In this document: positions 17,958 to 29,113 of the stretch, piece by piece
Numbering within the stretch: the first letter of the stretch is position 1
Layout of the letters: every line of letters starts with the position of its first letter
Source of the DNA: Mesorhizobium erdmanii USDA 3471
Lineage (GTDB): Bacteria > Pseudomonadota > Alphaproteobacteria > Rhizobiales > Rhizobiaceae
Assembly (NCBI RefSeq): GCF_000472705.1
Contig: NZ_AXAE01000005.1
Span: 310,001 to 374,000 of the forward strand
Direction: 5' to 3'
Length of the DNA stretch: 64,000 nucleotides
Notes under the pieces: generated by a model
Told to the model about the DNA's origin: nothing
What the model saw: the letters and a program-made list of their open reading frames with translations, nothing else
The model's database searches: none
Position numbers and translations under genes: made by a program

Positions 17958-18683
17958 TCAGGCCGACCGCGCCAACGCAAATGACCCGGCTTGATCGTTG
18001 CGATGGATGAGGGTCGACAGAAATGAGCCCTTCGCTTGCAGGAAAGCGTGCAGACGCTGCGGATAGTCCGGCGCCACGGCGTCCCTGATCGATGCACGAT
18101 CACCCAACGATTGCCGCCAGGCTTTTACGCGCGGCTTGTTGTCGAGGATGTCGAAATCACCGATCGTGTCGAAGGCGTCGAGATATCTGAAAACAGGCCC
18201 GTACACCGCGTCGACGAGCGAGAAGCTGTCGCCGCCGAACCACAGACCACTTCGGTCGGCGCCGTCAGCCAGTTCGGCCTCGAGGCGATCGAACATGCCC
18301 GACAGCGCGCGGGACTCGGCGAGAAATCCAGCCTCGGTCGACGCCGAATAGAATCGCCCGATGGCGTTGAGGGTGGCCGAGCCGAACTCGATCCAGGCAC
18401 GATGCCGGGCACGGGCATAGGGATCCGCGGGGTGGAGCGGATCGGCGTGTGTCTCTTCTAGGAATTCGAGGATGACAGCGGATTCGAAGATCGTCGTTTC
18501 CTCGCCGTTCCGCTGAACGCGCAACAGCGGCACCTTGCCGAGTGGCGAAATGGCCTTGAACCACACAGGCTTGTCGGCGAGGTCGATGTCGACGCGCTCG
18601 AACGGCACGCCTTTCTCGGTCAACGAGATCGCCGCGCGTTGGACATAGGGGCAGAGAGGGTGGCTCACGAGAATAAGCTTCAT
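17958..18683 (-). CDS. Glutathione S-transferase family protein
   Basis: Cytosolic thioredoxin-fold transferase of 241 residues. The N-terminal domain starts MKLILVSHPLCPYVQRAAI; the CPYV motif (C11) is the omega/beta-type Cys active site, suggesting thiol-transferase or dehalogenase-like activity rather than classical conjugation. The cis-Pro region GKVPLL and the ESAVILEFLEE motif bind glutathione. The all-helical C-terminal domain follows. GAGGAG precedes ATG 18683. It is divergent from a MarR regulator across three repeated palindromes, which suggests regulation by that protein. Confidence 0.9.
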   Translation of the reverse strand: MKLILVSHPLCPYVQRAAISLTEKGVPFERVDIDLADKPVWFKAISPLGKVPLLRVQRNGEETTIFESAVILEFLEETHADPLHPADPYARARHRAWIEFGSATLNAIGRFYSASTEAGFLAESRALSGMFDRLEAELADGADRSGLWFGGDSFSLVDAVYGPVFRYLDAFDTIGDFDILDNKPRVKAWRQSLGDRASIRDAVAPDYPQRLHAFLQAKGSFLSTLIHRNDQAGSFALARSA

Positions 18684-18703
18684 GGGTTTGCTCCTCGATT
18701 ATT

Positions 18704-18764
18704 GATGCAGTTGCATCTATGTAGATGCATTCGCATTAAACGTCAAGCTTGATGCATATGCATC
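18704..18764. promoter_or_regulatory. Three repeated palindromes, candidate MarR operators
   Basis: The 99-base divergent region holds three copies of a 14-base element with the form GATGCA-NN-TGCATC: 18704-18717 (perfect arms), 18724-18737 (right arm degenerate) and 18751-18764 (fully palindromic). Centres are 20 and 27 bases apart, so the sites lie on similar helix faces only in part. The third site ends 18 bases before the MarR start codon. Confidence 0.65.
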
Positions 18765-18782
18765 TATCACCTAGAATGGCTC

Positions 18783-19241
18783 ATGACCGAAAAAGCCACG
18801 CCTTCGCCGGAAGCCATCAAGGCCTGGGCTCGCCTGATGCGCGTGTCGCGCCAGCTGGTGGAGAGCACGGAAGATGCGCTGAAAAAGGGCGGCCTGCCGC
18901 CGCTGGCCTGGTACGACGTGCTGCATGAGCTTGCCGAGGCGGGCGAGGGCGGGTTGCGGCCGTTTCAATTGATCGAGCGCACTCTGTTCGCGCAATACAA
19001 CATCTCGCGGCTGCTGGCCCGGCTCGAGGCCGATGGGCTGGTCGAAAAATTGCCGGTGGCCGATGATGGCCGCGGGCAAACCATCCGCATCTCGACCAAG
19101 GGGCGCGAGACACGCCGCCGGATGTGGGCCGTCTATGGGCGGTCGATCGAGGAATTGGTTGGCGCCAAACTCTCGACGGACGAGCTGAACACGGTGTCGG
19201 CGTTGCTTGGCCGGCTGCGCCATCCGCCGGCGGACGATTGA
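18783..19241 (+). CDS. MarR-family transcriptional regulator
   Basis: Winged-helix dimer of 152 residues. The helix-turn-helix part is RPFQLIERTLFAQYNISRLLARLEADGLVEK and the wing is DGRGQTIRISTKGRE. It has no Cys, so direct thiol sensing is unlikely and a small ligand is expected. ATG 18783 has no clear ribosome site and sits close to the third palindrome, so the transcript may have a very short leader. Autoregulation and control of the divergent glutathione transferase are the obvious inference. Confidence 0.88.
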   Translation: MTEKATPSPEAIKAWARLMRVSRQLVESTEDALKKGGLPPLAWYDVLHELAEAGEGGLRPFQLIERTLFAQYNISRLLARLEADGLVEKLPVADDGRGQTIRISTKGRETRRRMWAVYGRSIEELVGAKLSTDELNTVSALLGRLRHPPADD

Positions 19242-19344
19242 AGCTGGCCAGCACCAAGCGGCCTTTGCGCACCATCGCCTTTTTGCAGTGAGGTATTTCT
19301 ACTTTTGCCCTTGCGCTGGTTGCCGGATTGCGCAATATGCCGAA

Positions 19345-19357
19345 CCGTAACGTACGG
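19345..19357. promoter_or_regulatory. Candidate TetR operator
   Basis: CCGTA-ACG-TACGG, a perfect 13-base hyphenated palindrome, lies 47 bases before the preferred TetR start, with a further ACCGTAC half-like element 20 bases downstream. Position and symmetry suit an autoregulatory site. Confidence 0.45.
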
Positions 19358-19404
19358 TACGCCTCACATTGACGGCGACCGTACCCATCGAAAGGGAACC
19401 GGAA

Positions 19405-20079
19405 GTGTTGCTGGCCAACGCCGACATCGACAACAGCGAAGCGCTGACGGAACGGCAGAAAGCCGTTCTGGACGCAGTGCTACGGCTGTTGGTCGAGGAG
19501 GGTGATCAGCTGACCATGACCGCCGTAGCGAGGCGCGCCAGCTGTTCCAAGGAAACGCTCTACAAATGGTTCGGCGACCGCGACGGGCTGTTGACAGCAA
19601 CCGTGCAGTGGCAAGCCTCCAAGGTCCGGGTGGCTCCGGTCGACGGAAAGGGGCTCGACCTTGCCTCGCTGGCGGCAAGCCTCGAGCGCTTCGCTTCCGA
19701 CTGGCTCAAGGTGATCTCCAGCGACACCTCCATTGCGCTCAACCGGGTCGCCGTCGGCCATGCCGGGCCAACTAGGCGCAAAGAGGGCAAGCATAATCTC
19801 GGCGCCGTCGTGCTGGAAAATGGCCGTTTCGCGTTGGCAAGGCGGCTGAAGCCGGTGCTCGAGGCCGGGCGCCGGGCCGGGCTTCTCGATTTCGCGGATG
19901 CCGAGACGGCGTTCCGCACTTTTTTCGGGCTGGTCGCCCGAGACGTGCAGATCCGTCTGCTGTTGGGCGACCGGCTGGAATTGACTGAGGCGGCGATCGG
20001 CGGCGATGCCGCGCGGGCGACGCAGCAGTTTCTCGCTCTTCATGGAGCAAAAACCGGCCGCAAGGCCTCTGATTTCTAA
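19405..20079 (+). CDS. TetR/AcrR-family transcriptional regulator
   Basis: Ligand-controlled repressor of about 224 residues. The N-terminal helix-turn-helix reads LTMTAVARRASCSKETLYKWFGDRDGLL; the rest is the helical ligand-binding and dimer domain, ending in a segment close to TetR C-terminal family members. The frame opens at TTG 19369, but GTG 19405 has GGGA 7 bases upstream and is preferred. The gene ends 18 bases before ilvC on the same strand, so it may be co-transcribed with ilvC or control it. The inducer is unknown. Confidence 0.85.
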   Translation: MLLANADIDNSEALTERQKAVLDAVLRLLVEEGDQLTMTAVARRASCSKETLYKWFGDRDGLLTATVQWQASKVRVAPVDGKGLDLASLAASLERFASDWLKVISSDTSIALNRVAVGHAGPTRRKEGKHNLGAVVLENGRFALARRLKPVLEAGRRAGLLDFADAETAFRTFFGLVARDVQIRLLLGDRLELTEAAIGGDAARATQQFLALHGAKTGRKASDF

Positions 20080-21218
<1,139 letters not shown>

Positions 21219-21235
21219 TTTCACGCTCACCAATA

Positions 21236-21266
21236 GAAACGGCGCCGCGAGGCGCCGTTTCTATTT
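21236..21266. terminator. Intrinsic terminator after ilvC
   Basis: An 11-base perfect stem (GAAACGGCGCC / GGCGCCGTTTC) with a 4-base GCGA loop is followed by TATTT. It lies between the ilvC 3' duplication and the convergent BA14K gene, and the A-rich left flank means it can serve both directions. Confidence 0.8.
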
Positions 21267-21282
21267 AGGCCTGAGTTGTATC

Positions 21283-21846
21283 TCAGCTATAGGGCGACCA
21301 GCACTGCTGGCGCGGGCCGTTATAGGGCTGGAACGTGTTGTCCCAGGAACGATACGACCTGTAGCGGTTGTAGCACCATTGCACATGGGCGTTCGACAGC
21401 CGGCCGGCGCGGTAGTAGCGCCGCGGTGGCGGCGCATAGTAGTCGTAATTGTTGTAGTTATTGTACATGCTGCCAAGGCCGAGACCCAGGCCAAGGCCCA
21501 GAACCGCGGCGGCGCCATCGTCGTAGTAGCCGCCGTGATAGTGGCGGCGGCCATGACGCCAGCGCCAGTCGTCGCCGCGGTTCCAGTTGCCACCGCCATT
21601 CCAGTTACCGCCTCCATTCCAGTGGCGTCCATTCCGACGCCATCTCCAATCGTCATTGTTGAACTGCCGGTCGTTGCCGCCGGCCCATCCGTCACGCACC
21701 GGAGTGATTACCGGCGCCGCCGTACTGGTCGGAATCGACAGGTCCGGCTGCAGGATCGGGCCGGCGGCGGACGGTGCCGTGATGCCGGAGACAATGCCGA
21801 GCGCTATCAGCCCGGACTTGATGGTGGAAGAAAAGAGCGAGTTCAT
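21283..21846 (-). CDS. BA14K-family exported protein
   Basis: A 187-residue secreted or surface-associated protein typical of Rhizobiales. ATG 21846 follows GGAGAG by 4 bases. An N-terminal signal peptide ([20 protein letters not shown]) is followed by a low-complexity Trp/Asn/Gly/Arg-rich stretch with repeated WNGGGN units, a Gly-Leu hydrophobic run ([10 protein letters not shown]), and the C-terminal BA14K motif [25 protein letters not shown]. In Brucella the family founder is an immunoreactive protein with lectin-like activity. Function here is unknown. Confidence 0.85.
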   Translation of the reverse strand: MNSLFSSTIKSGLIALGIVSGITAPSAAGPILQPDLSIPTSTAAPVITPVRDGWAGGNDRQFNNDDWRWRRNGRHWNGGGNWNGGGNWNRGDDWRWRHGRRHYHGGYYDDGAAAVLGLGLGLGLGSMYNNYNNYDYYAPPPRRYYRAGRLSNAHVQWCYNRYRSYRSWDNTFQPYNGPRQQCWSPYS

Positions 21847-22034
21847 TGCACTCTCCAAGAGTTACAGCCCCCACGCCTACCCTGGAATGGGCATACTGTG
21901 GGGGGTTGCGTCTGAACGGCGGATGAACGGAAAGGTTCCGTCAACCATGGCGCGAATGCCTCCAGGACCAATCGATCCCTGCTTGTGGTCCCGCGATCTT
22001 GTTTTCTCCGGCACTTGCGGGCAAAGGTCGGGAT

Positions 22035-23150
22035 ATGTCGCTGCGCCTTGCCACCTTCAATGTCGAGAACCTGATGAACAGGTTCGATTTTTCCGGCTAT
22101 CGCAATCAGCTCAACGAGGATCGGACGCTGGCGCTGTTCGATATCCAGAGCGAGGCGGAGTACAAGATGCTGGAGCAGGCCCGCGCCATCGCGCAGTCCG
22201 ACGATACGCGCCAGCTGACGGCGCTGGCCATTGCCGCCACACGCGCCGACATCATCTGCATGCAGGAGGTGGACAACATCGAGGCGCTGAAGGCCTTCGA
22301 ATACGGCTATCTGTTCAAGATGGTGGGGCAGGGCTACCGGCAGAAATACACCACGTCCGGCAATGATTCGCGCGGCATCGACGTCGCCGTGATGATGCGC
22401 AACGAGACCGCGCAGGGACAGCCGATCGAATTCGTGCGCATGACCAGCCACGCCTATGTCACCTATGAACAGTTCGGGCTGCACACACCGGAGCTGGCTG
22501 ATCTCGGCAACCAGGCCAATGAGCGCATCTTCCGCCGCGACTGCCTGGAAGTCGACCTCACCGTCGGCGGCGTGCCGCTGACGCTCTACCTCGTGCACTT
22601 CAAGTCGATGGGCTCGCCGCGTAACGGGCTCGATGGGCGCGAGGCGACGATGCCGGTGCGCGTCGCCGAGGCGCTGGCCGTTCGCCGCATCATCGAGGAG
22701 CGCTTCGGCAAGGAGCATGCCGCCGACAAGCGCTGGGCGATCTGCGGCGACATGAACGATTACCGCCAGCGCGTGAAGATCGCCGGCGACGATGTCGACG
22801 GCTACCGTTTCGAGGTGGTCGACGAGGCCCAGTCCTGCGTCAACGTGCTGACGGCGGGCGGGTTCTGCGAGAACGTAGTCGAAAGGCGTCCGGAAATGAA
22901 CCGTTGGACCTTCTATCACACGCGTGGACCCGCGGAGCGGCATCTCTGCCAACTCGACTACATCCTGCTGTCCAAGGGACTCGCGGCCAGGAATGCCACC
23001 GCCGTTCCCGACATCATCCGCAACGGCCAGCCCTGGCGCACGATCTTTCCGGCGGGCCAGGAGGTCGAGCGCTTCCCGCGCGCCGGCTGGGACCGGCCGA
23101 AAGCGTCGGACCATTGCCCAGTGGCGATCACGCTGGACATGGCTCGATAA
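22035..23150 (+). CDS. Endonuclease/exonuclease/phosphatase family protein
   Basis: A 371-residue member of the DNase I-like metal-dependent phosphodiesterase fold. Visible motifs are LATFNVENLMNRF at the N-terminus, ICMQEVDN (metal-binding Glu), LVHFKSMG, the catalytic GDMNDYRQ, the LDYILLS strand and the terminal SDHCPV (catalytic His). No signal peptide is seen, so it is probably cytoplasmic. The substrate could be nucleic acid or a phospho-compound. The stop codon lies within the first copy of a 15-base tandem repeat. Confidence 0.85.
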   Translation: MSLRLATFNVENLMNRFDFSGYRNQLNEDRTLALFDIQSEAEYKMLEQARAIAQSDDTRQLTALAIAATRADIICMQEVDNIEALKAFEYGYLFKMVGQGYRQKYTTSGNDSRGIDVAVMMRNETAQGQPIEFVRMTSHAYVTYEQFGLHTPELADLGNQANERIFRRDCLEVDLTVGGVPLTLYLVHFKSMGSPRNGLDGREATMPVRVAEALAVRRIIEERFGKEHAADKRWAICGDMNDYRQRVKIAGDDVDGYRFEVVDEAQSCVNVLTAGGFCENVVERRPEMNRWTFYHTRGPAERHLCQLDYILLSKGLAARNATAVPDIIRNGQPWRTIFPAGQEVERFPRAGWDRPKASDHCPVAITLDMAR

Positions 23151-23189
23151 GCAGGGCTGGGCTCGATAAGCAGGGCTCGATAAGCAGGA
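23142..23189. repeat. 15-base tandem repeat, three copies, spanning a stop codon
   Basis: GCTCGATAAGCAGG(G/A) occurs at 23142-23156, 23161-23175 and 23175-23189. The first copy contains the TAA stop of the exo/endonuclease-family gene and the array fills most of the space to the next gene. It looks like replication slippage. Confidence 0.85.
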
Positions 23190-23205
23190 TTGGAGCTTGA
23201 ACCGC

Positions 23206-23922
23206 ATGAGTTTCGACCTGCCGCGCAACGTCATCCTGCCGGTCGATGCCATAGACGTCCGGCTCGATCCCGGCCCGCATCCTTTCGCCAGGGATAATGC
23301 GGAGGCGATCACCGAGAACTGGCAGCTGGAGATAGCGGGCAATCCGGCGCTGTTCGACGGCACCGTGGTGCTGCTCTCGCAACTTGCCTGGCGCGACAAC
23401 CGCCTGATCGGCCGCTGTCATGCGGTCAACTACTCGACCTTCATGCTGTGGCGGAAGCGGCGCGAAAATTCCGGCGCCGAGCATGCCTACGCCCATGCCA
23501 TGCTGGTGGCCGGCGACAATGCGCTGGTGGCGATCCGCATGGGCTCGCATACGGTGGGTGCCGGCAGCGTCTATTTTGCCGCCGGCGCGTTCGAGCCGAT
23601 CGATTTCCGCGACGGGTTGGTCGATGTCGATTTCAACATGATCCGCGAGGTGCGCGAGGAAACGGGCCTCGACCTGTCGGCTGCCAGGCGCGGCGTGCGC
23701 TGGCATGCTCTTTCGATTCCGAGCGGCACGGTCATTTTCCGCCGCTATCATGTCGATGCGCCGGCCGATGAGATCGCACGCCGAATCTCGGCCTTCGTCG
23801 CCAGCGAAACCGATCCGGAGATCGAAGGGCCGGTGATCATCCGCCATGCCGCCGACCTGCCGGAAGGGCTGTCGCCGCACATGAAGCCGCTGGTCGAGTG
23901 GCATTTTGCCGCCCAGGGCTAA
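23206..23922 (+). CDS. Nudix-hydrolase-like protein
   Basis: A 238-residue protein from ATG 23206 with the core REVREETGLDL of a Nudix box near residues 147-157, preceded by strands HAYAHAMLVAGDNALVAIRMGSHT and SVYFAAGAFE. The upstream part of the box is not canonical: the usual Gly and first Glu are not at the expected spacing, although the metal-binding REXXEE part is intact. Nudix enzymes cleave nucleoside diphosphate-linked compounds; the substrate here is unknown. An in-frame TTG at 23197 is an alternative start. Confidence 0.72.
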   Translation: MSFDLPRNVILPVDAIDVRLDPGPHPFARDNAEAITENWQLEIAGNPALFDGTVVLLSQLAWRDNRLIGRCHAVNYSTFMLWRKRRENSGAEHAYAHAMLVAGDNALVAIRMGSHTVGAGSVYFAAGAFEPIDFRDGLVDVDFNMIREVREETGLDLSAARRGVRWHALSIPSGTVIFRRYHVDAPADEIARRISAFVASETDPEIEGPVIIRHAADLPEGLSPHMKPLVEWHFAAQG

Positions 23923-24044
23923 CGTACCCTGTCCCGCGCTGTCTTGCGGTCGTTGCGGGCGGCTACGAAGGACAAGATGAAGCCGAGACCCAGCAGCCCA
24001 CCCATCGCCGTTCGATAACCGCCGTGCAGGGCGCCGGGCTGGTT
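23919..24044 (-). pseudogene. Possible remnant of a membrane transporter C-terminus
   Basis: A short minus-strand frame reads ALHGGYRTAMGGLLGLGFILSFVAARN and ends at a stop overlapping the Nudix-like stop. The pattern resembles the last transmembrane helix of MFS drug exporters, but the frame is closed by a stop a few codons upstream and the rest of the protein is missing. The plus strand of the same bases also reads as a hydrophobic helix, so this may be coincidence. The remaining bases up to 24155 show nothing recognisable. Confidence 0.25.
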
Positions 24045-24155
24045 CTGATCCTGCTGGCGGGGCTTGCCGTGAATCTAGGCTGGCCGGTTGTCCCGGCTTT
24101 CGGACGCAGGGTCGCGGCGGCGCAAGAATCCTGACGGGTGATCCTCGCCGGCTCG

Positions 24156-25373
<1,218 letters not shown>

Positions 25374-25375
25374 GG

Positions 25376-26083
25376 TCAGGCCACCTCGACATTCATGGAA
25401 TCAGACGCGACATGGCCGTCGAGGAAGCGGATGGTGCGCCCGGCATAGTCGGCGACGTCCGCCTCGTGCGTGACCATGGTGACGGTCAGGCCGAGCTCCT
25501 TGTTGAGTTTTGTCAGCAGCTCCATGATCTCATGCGTGCGGGCGGTGTCGAGATTGCCGGTCGGCTCGTCGGCGACGAGCAGCGTTGGCCGGGTGACGAT
25601 GGCGCGCGCGATCGCCACGCGCTGCTGCTGGCCGCCGGAGAGTTCGGCCGGCGTATGATGCTCGCGGCCCACCAGGCCTACCTGGGCGAGCGCCTGCATA
25701 GCGAGGTCGCGGCGCTCGCGGCTGGCCACGCCGCGGTAGATCAGCGGCAGTTCGACATTTTCGGCCGCGGTGGTGCGCGCCAAGAGATTGTAGCCCTGGA
25801 AGACGAAGCCGACATAGAGGTTGCGCAGCATGGCGCGGCGGTTGCGGTCGAGCCGGCCGGCATCGACACTCATGAAGGAGTAGGTTCCGGCGGTCGGCGT
25901 GTCGAGGCAGCCGATGATGTTCATCGCCGTCGATTTGCCGGAGCCGGACGGGCCCATGATGGCGACGAATTCGCCGCGCCGGATGGCAAGGTCGACGCCG
26001 GCCAGCGCATGGACCTTGGCTTCGCCCTGGCCATAGCTCTTCCAGACCTTGTCGAAGGTGATGAGAGGCGCGCCCGCGGCCAT
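25376..26083 (-). CDS. ABC transporter ATPase, MacB/LolD type
   Basis: A 235-residue nucleotide-binding subunit. Walker A is G44-PSGSGKST, the Q-loop is in FVFQGYNLL, the signature is [15 protein letters not shown], Walker B is [12 protein letters not shown], and the switch His is in VTHE. It sits between the adaptor (4 bases upstream) and the permease (2 bases downstream) in a tight three-gene operon and would energise that exporter. Confidence 0.95.
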   Translation of the reverse strand: MAAGAPLITFDKVWKSYGQGEAKVHALAGVDLAIRRGEFVAIMGPSGSGKSTAMNIIGCLDTPTAGTYSFMSVDAGRLDRNRRAMLRNLYVGFVFQGYNLLARTTAAENVELPLIYRGVASRERRDLAMQALAQVGLVGREHHTPAELSGGQQQRVAIARAIVTRPTLLVADEPTGNLDTARTHEIMELLTKLNKELGLTVTMVTHEADVADYAGRTIRFLDGHVASDSMNVEVA

Positions 26084-26087
26084 GGCC

Positions 26088-27380
26088 TCAGCTCCGCAAC
26101 TGCGAAGCGGTGATGACCTGCGCGCCTTCCTCCAGGCCGGAGGTGATCTCGGTCAGTTCACCATCGGTCGAACCGATCTTGACGTTGACCGGATGCGGCC
26201 GGCCGTTCTCCAGCACATAGAGCGTGCGCGAGCCATCGGTGGGGGCGGTTGCGGCCTGGCGCTGGCGATTGCCGCCCGGGCGGCCCATGCGGCCGGTGAA
26301 CAGGTCGCTGAAGCTCCAGCCCCGCGCCGCCTGCTGCGCCGGGCGGTAGCGGAAGGCGCTGGCCGGCACGGTGAGCACATCCTTGGCTTGCCTGGTGACG
26401 ACCGAAACGGTGGCGGTCATGCCGGGGCGCAGCAACAGTTCGCCGTTGTCGACTTCCAGCCGCGCATTGTAGGTGACGACGCCATCCGTGGTGACCGAGG
26501 CATAGGAGATGTCGCGGATCTCGGCATCGAAGGGGCGGTCGGGGAAGGCATCGACGGTGAAACGCGCATGCTGGCCAGCCTTGACCGCGCCGATGTCGGC
26601 CTCGTCGACCGCCGCCACCAGTTCCATGTTTCTCAAATCAGCGGCGATGATGAACAGCACCGGCGCCTGCAGCGACGAGGCGACCGTCTGGCCAGGGTCG
26701 ACCGAGCGCGTCAGCACGATGCCGTCGATCGGCGCGTAGATGGTGCTGTTGGCAAGGTCGGTCTGCTGCGATTTCAGGTCGGCATTGGCGATGGCGAGAT
26801 TGGCCCGGGCGCTGTCGAGCGCTGCCTTGGAGCGGTCGCGCGTGGCGGTTGCCGCTTCGAGCGACTGGTCGGTTGCCATGCCGCGCTTGGTCAGGGCCGC
26901 CGCGCGCACCAGCGCGCTCTCGTTCTCGGCCAGTGTCACCGTGGCGTCCTCGACATTCGCCGCCGCGCCCTTGGCGGACGCCTCGGCCCGCTCGATCTGG
27001 ACCTGCAGCTTGGCGGTGTCGAGGGCCGCCAGCACGTCGCCTTTCTTCACCTGCTGGTTCTCTTTGACAGAGACCGAGCGGATAATGCCGGAGAGCTGGC
27101 TGGAAATGTCGACCTGGGTGAGCGGTTGCAAAGTGCCCGTCGCCGACACCTGGACGGTGAGGTCGGCCTTGGCGGCCGGCACGGTGGTGTAGTCGATCCT
27201 GGCCGGGGTGCCCGCATACCACTGATAGGCGCCGAGACAGGCGGCAAGCACGATCAGGGTCAGCACCGCATAGAGCCAGCCACGCCGACGCGTCTTGCTC
27301 CGCCCCTTTTGATCGAGCCCAAGTGCCGTCTCGATGGCGGAATCCGATTCCGTCCTTGGCAGATTGACAATCTGGTCCAC
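26088..27380 (-). CDS. Periplasmic adaptor subunit (HlyD/MacA family)
   Basis: Membrane-fusion protein of 430 residues. A basic cytoplasmic start precedes one transmembrane anchor (WLYAVLTLIVLAACLGAYQW, about residues 35-54). Then come the beta-barrel/lipoyl strands (ATGTLQPLTQVDISSQLSGIIRSV, VKKGDVLAALD), a long alpha-helical hairpin with Ala/Glu-rich coiled coil (about residues 115-200), and the second lipoyl half (YAPIDGIVLTRSVDPGQTV). It is first in the operon with the ABC ATPase and permease. A Gly/Arg-rich loop (RMGRPGGNRQRQ) near residue 375 is unusual. The outer-membrane channel is not encoded here. Confidence 0.92.
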   Translation of the reverse strand: MDQIVNLPRTESDSAIETALGLDQKGRSKTRRRGWLYAVLTLIVLAACLGAYQWYAGTPARIDYTTVPAAKADLTVQVSATGTLQPLTQVDISSQLSGIIRSVSVKENQQVKKGDVLAALDTAKLQVQIERAEASAKGAAANVEDATVTLAENESALVRAAALTKRGMATDQSLEAATATRDRSKAALDSARANLAIANADLKSQQTDLANSTIYAPIDGIVLTRSVDPGQTVASSLQAPVLFIIAADLRNMELVAAVDEADIGAVKAGQHARFTVDAFPDRPFDAEIRDISYASVTTDGVVTYNARLEVDNGELLLRPGMTATVSVVTRQAKDVLTVPASAFRYRPAQQAARGWSFSDLFTGRMGRPGGNRQRQAATAPTDGSRTLYVLENGRPHPVNVKIGSTDGELTEITSGLEEGAQVITASQLRS

Positions 27381-27481
27381 GCCAGACCCCTATGATGCGC
27401 AATGTCCCTATCTGTAGACAGATCAGGCTTGATGGTTCGAATATCAAATTAAATTTCGCCCATGTTGGGATTGAGGCAGGA

Positions 27482-28390
27482 ATGAAAACCCGGAATTACT
27501 TGCTTTACGATGTGTTTACGACGGAGCGACTGGCCGGTAACCCGCTGGCCGTCGTGTTGGATTGCAAAGGTTTGAACACGGCCGCGATGCAGGCCATCGC
27601 GCGCGAATTCAACCTGTCCGAATCGGTCTTCGTGCTGCCGCCGGACAATCCCAAGCACAAAAACCGCATCCGCATCTTCACCCCCGACTACGAAATGCCG
27701 TTCGCCGGCCATCCGACGGTGGGTTCGGCTATCGCGCTGGCCGAACTCGCGGGCGAGGGCGGCGCCGGCATTTTCGTGCTGGAAGAGAACATCGGCCCGG
27801 TGCGCTGCGCGGTCAGCACGCATGATGGCGCCACCTTCGCCGAATTCGACCTGGCGAAGCTGCCGGAACCGCTGAAGCTGGAGGCCGACCCGCAGGCGAT
27901 CGGGGCCGCACTTGGCTTGGCGCCGCATGAGATCGGCTTCGAGAATCACCGCGTCGCCTTTTGGTCGGCGGGCGTGCCCTATGTCACCATTCCGGTCGCC
28001 AATCTCGAAGCGGCGGGCCGGATCCGGCTGGACAACCAGGCGTGGTCGGAACTGGCGCCGCGCAAGAGCGAATGGGCCTTCGCCAGTCCGTACGTCTATT
28101 GCCGCGAGACGGTGAACCATGAAAGCGCGTTCCATGTCCGCATGATCGTGCCCGGCACGCCTTCCTATGAAGACCCGGCGACCGGCTCGGCCGCAGCGGC
28201 CTTCGCCGGCGCCATCATGCATTTCGACGGCCCGACGGACGGCATTTCACAGCTGTGGATCGAGCAGGGGCTGGAGATGGGCCGGCCGTCGCGCATCCGG
28301 CTGGAGCTCAACGTGGAAGGCGGAAAACTGGCCTCGGCGCGCATTGGCGGCCATGCGGTGAAGGTGGCGGAAGGCAAGCTTTTCGTCTGA
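27482..28390 (+). CDS. PhzF-family isomerase/epimerase-like protein
   Basis: A 302-residue protein of the diaminopimelate-epimerase-like fold. ATG 27482 is preceded by AGGCAGGA; the longer frame from 27392 is not supported. Conserved elements are YLLYDVFTTERLAGNPLAVV, the acid residue of FNLSESVF (E47, matching catalytic Glu of PhzF), PFAGHPTVGSA, and DPATGSAAAAFAG near the C-terminus. PhzF in Pseudomonas acts in phenazine synthesis, but no phenazine genes are here and most family members have unknown substrates. It is divergent from the ABC exporter operon. Confidence 0.88.
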   Translation: MKTRNYLLYDVFTTERLAGNPLAVVLDCKGLNTAAMQAIAREFNLSESVFVLPPDNPKHKNRIRIFTPDYEMPFAGHPTVGSAIALAELAGEGGAGIFVLEENIGPVRCAVSTHDGATFAEFDLAKLPEPLKLEADPQAIGAALGLAPHEIGFENHRVAFWSAGVPYVTIPVANLEAAGRIRLDNQAWSELAPRKSEWAFASPYVYCRETVNHESAFHVRMIVPGTPSYEDPATGSAAAAFAGAIMHFDGPTDGISQLWIEQGLEMGRPSRIRLELNVEGGKLASARIGGHAVKVAEGKLFV

Positions 28391-28518
28391 TCGCCTCCGC
28401 ATTCTTTCCCGGCACGACAAGCCATGATGCGATTTGTCGGGAAATGATTCCAGCAGGGCTGGACAGGACCGACGGTGGCGGCTATATGCCCGCCAACGCC
28501 GGTTTTTGCCGGCCGAGT

Positions 28519-28594
<76 letters not shown>

Positions 28595-28674
28595 AATTCT
28601 AACAAAATCAATTTGTTGGACGAGGTGAGGGACCCTGACGGATGCAGGCGGAAGTCCGTGTCCGCGCTATGTCC

Positions 28675-28704
28675 AAGTATTTAGGGTCCAAAGTATTTGG
28701 GCCA
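28675..28704. repeat. Short imperfect direct repeat downstream of tRNA-Lys
   Basis: AAGTATTT followed by GGG(T)CCA is present at 28675 and again at 28691, a period of 16 bases. It lies in the otherwise featureless 207 bases between the tRNA and the next gene. No function is suggested. Confidence 0.4.
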
Positions 28705-28801
28705 GCACCGAAATCGGGTACCGGATTTCTTTCCCGCTCAATTCGACCAAAAGCCCGGTCGGCCTCCGCGGAAGTTTGAGGCTTGCGACACTCATCCGCC
28801 T

Positions 28802-29113
28802 CTAGATGCGCGTCATGCCGTTCTCCCGGCTGCCAAAATGTTGCGCTGGCGGCGGACGATCGACGCTTGGCCCGTCGTTTGTTCTACAGCCCACTTCGAT
28901 GATCCCCACCAGTGCGCGAACAAACGCAACCATATCGTTTGCCGTGATGGCTGCCATATCGGGATTTTGCCCGATGTGCTCGGCGGCTTCGCAACATGAG
29001 CGGCGGATGAGATCGTAGTGTATATCCCTTTCATCCTCCGGCAATGCCGCCAGCTTCATGGCTCGGTTTTGAATCAACCGCAGCAATAGTTGGACAGTTG
29101 CTCCGATGTTCAT
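28802..29113 (-). CDS. Hypothetical protein, 103 residues
   Basis: I do not recognise a family. ATG 29113 has GGAG 7-8 bases upstream, which supports translation; the frame continues upstream to 29320 without a better start. The protein is mostly helical with a Leu/Ile-rich first half (TVQLLLRLIQNRAMKLAALPEDERD), a SCCEAAEHIG segment and a polar Pro/Arg tail. It lies alone between tRNA-Lys and cobT. Composition is less GC-biased than its neighbours, so it may belong to a small acquired segment. Confidence 0.5.
   Translation of the reverse strand: MNIGATVQLLLRLIQNRAMKLAALPEDERDIHYDLIRRSCCEAAEHIGQNPDMAAITANDMVAFVRALVGIIEVGCRTNDGPSVDRPPPAQHFGSRENGMTRI

Noticed and set aside
26049..27395. A 448-codon plus-strand frame opposite the periplasmic adaptor gene
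   Set aside because: Low-complexity Arg/Gly/Asp-rich shadow; the minus strand encodes a clear HlyD-type adaptor in an ABC operon.
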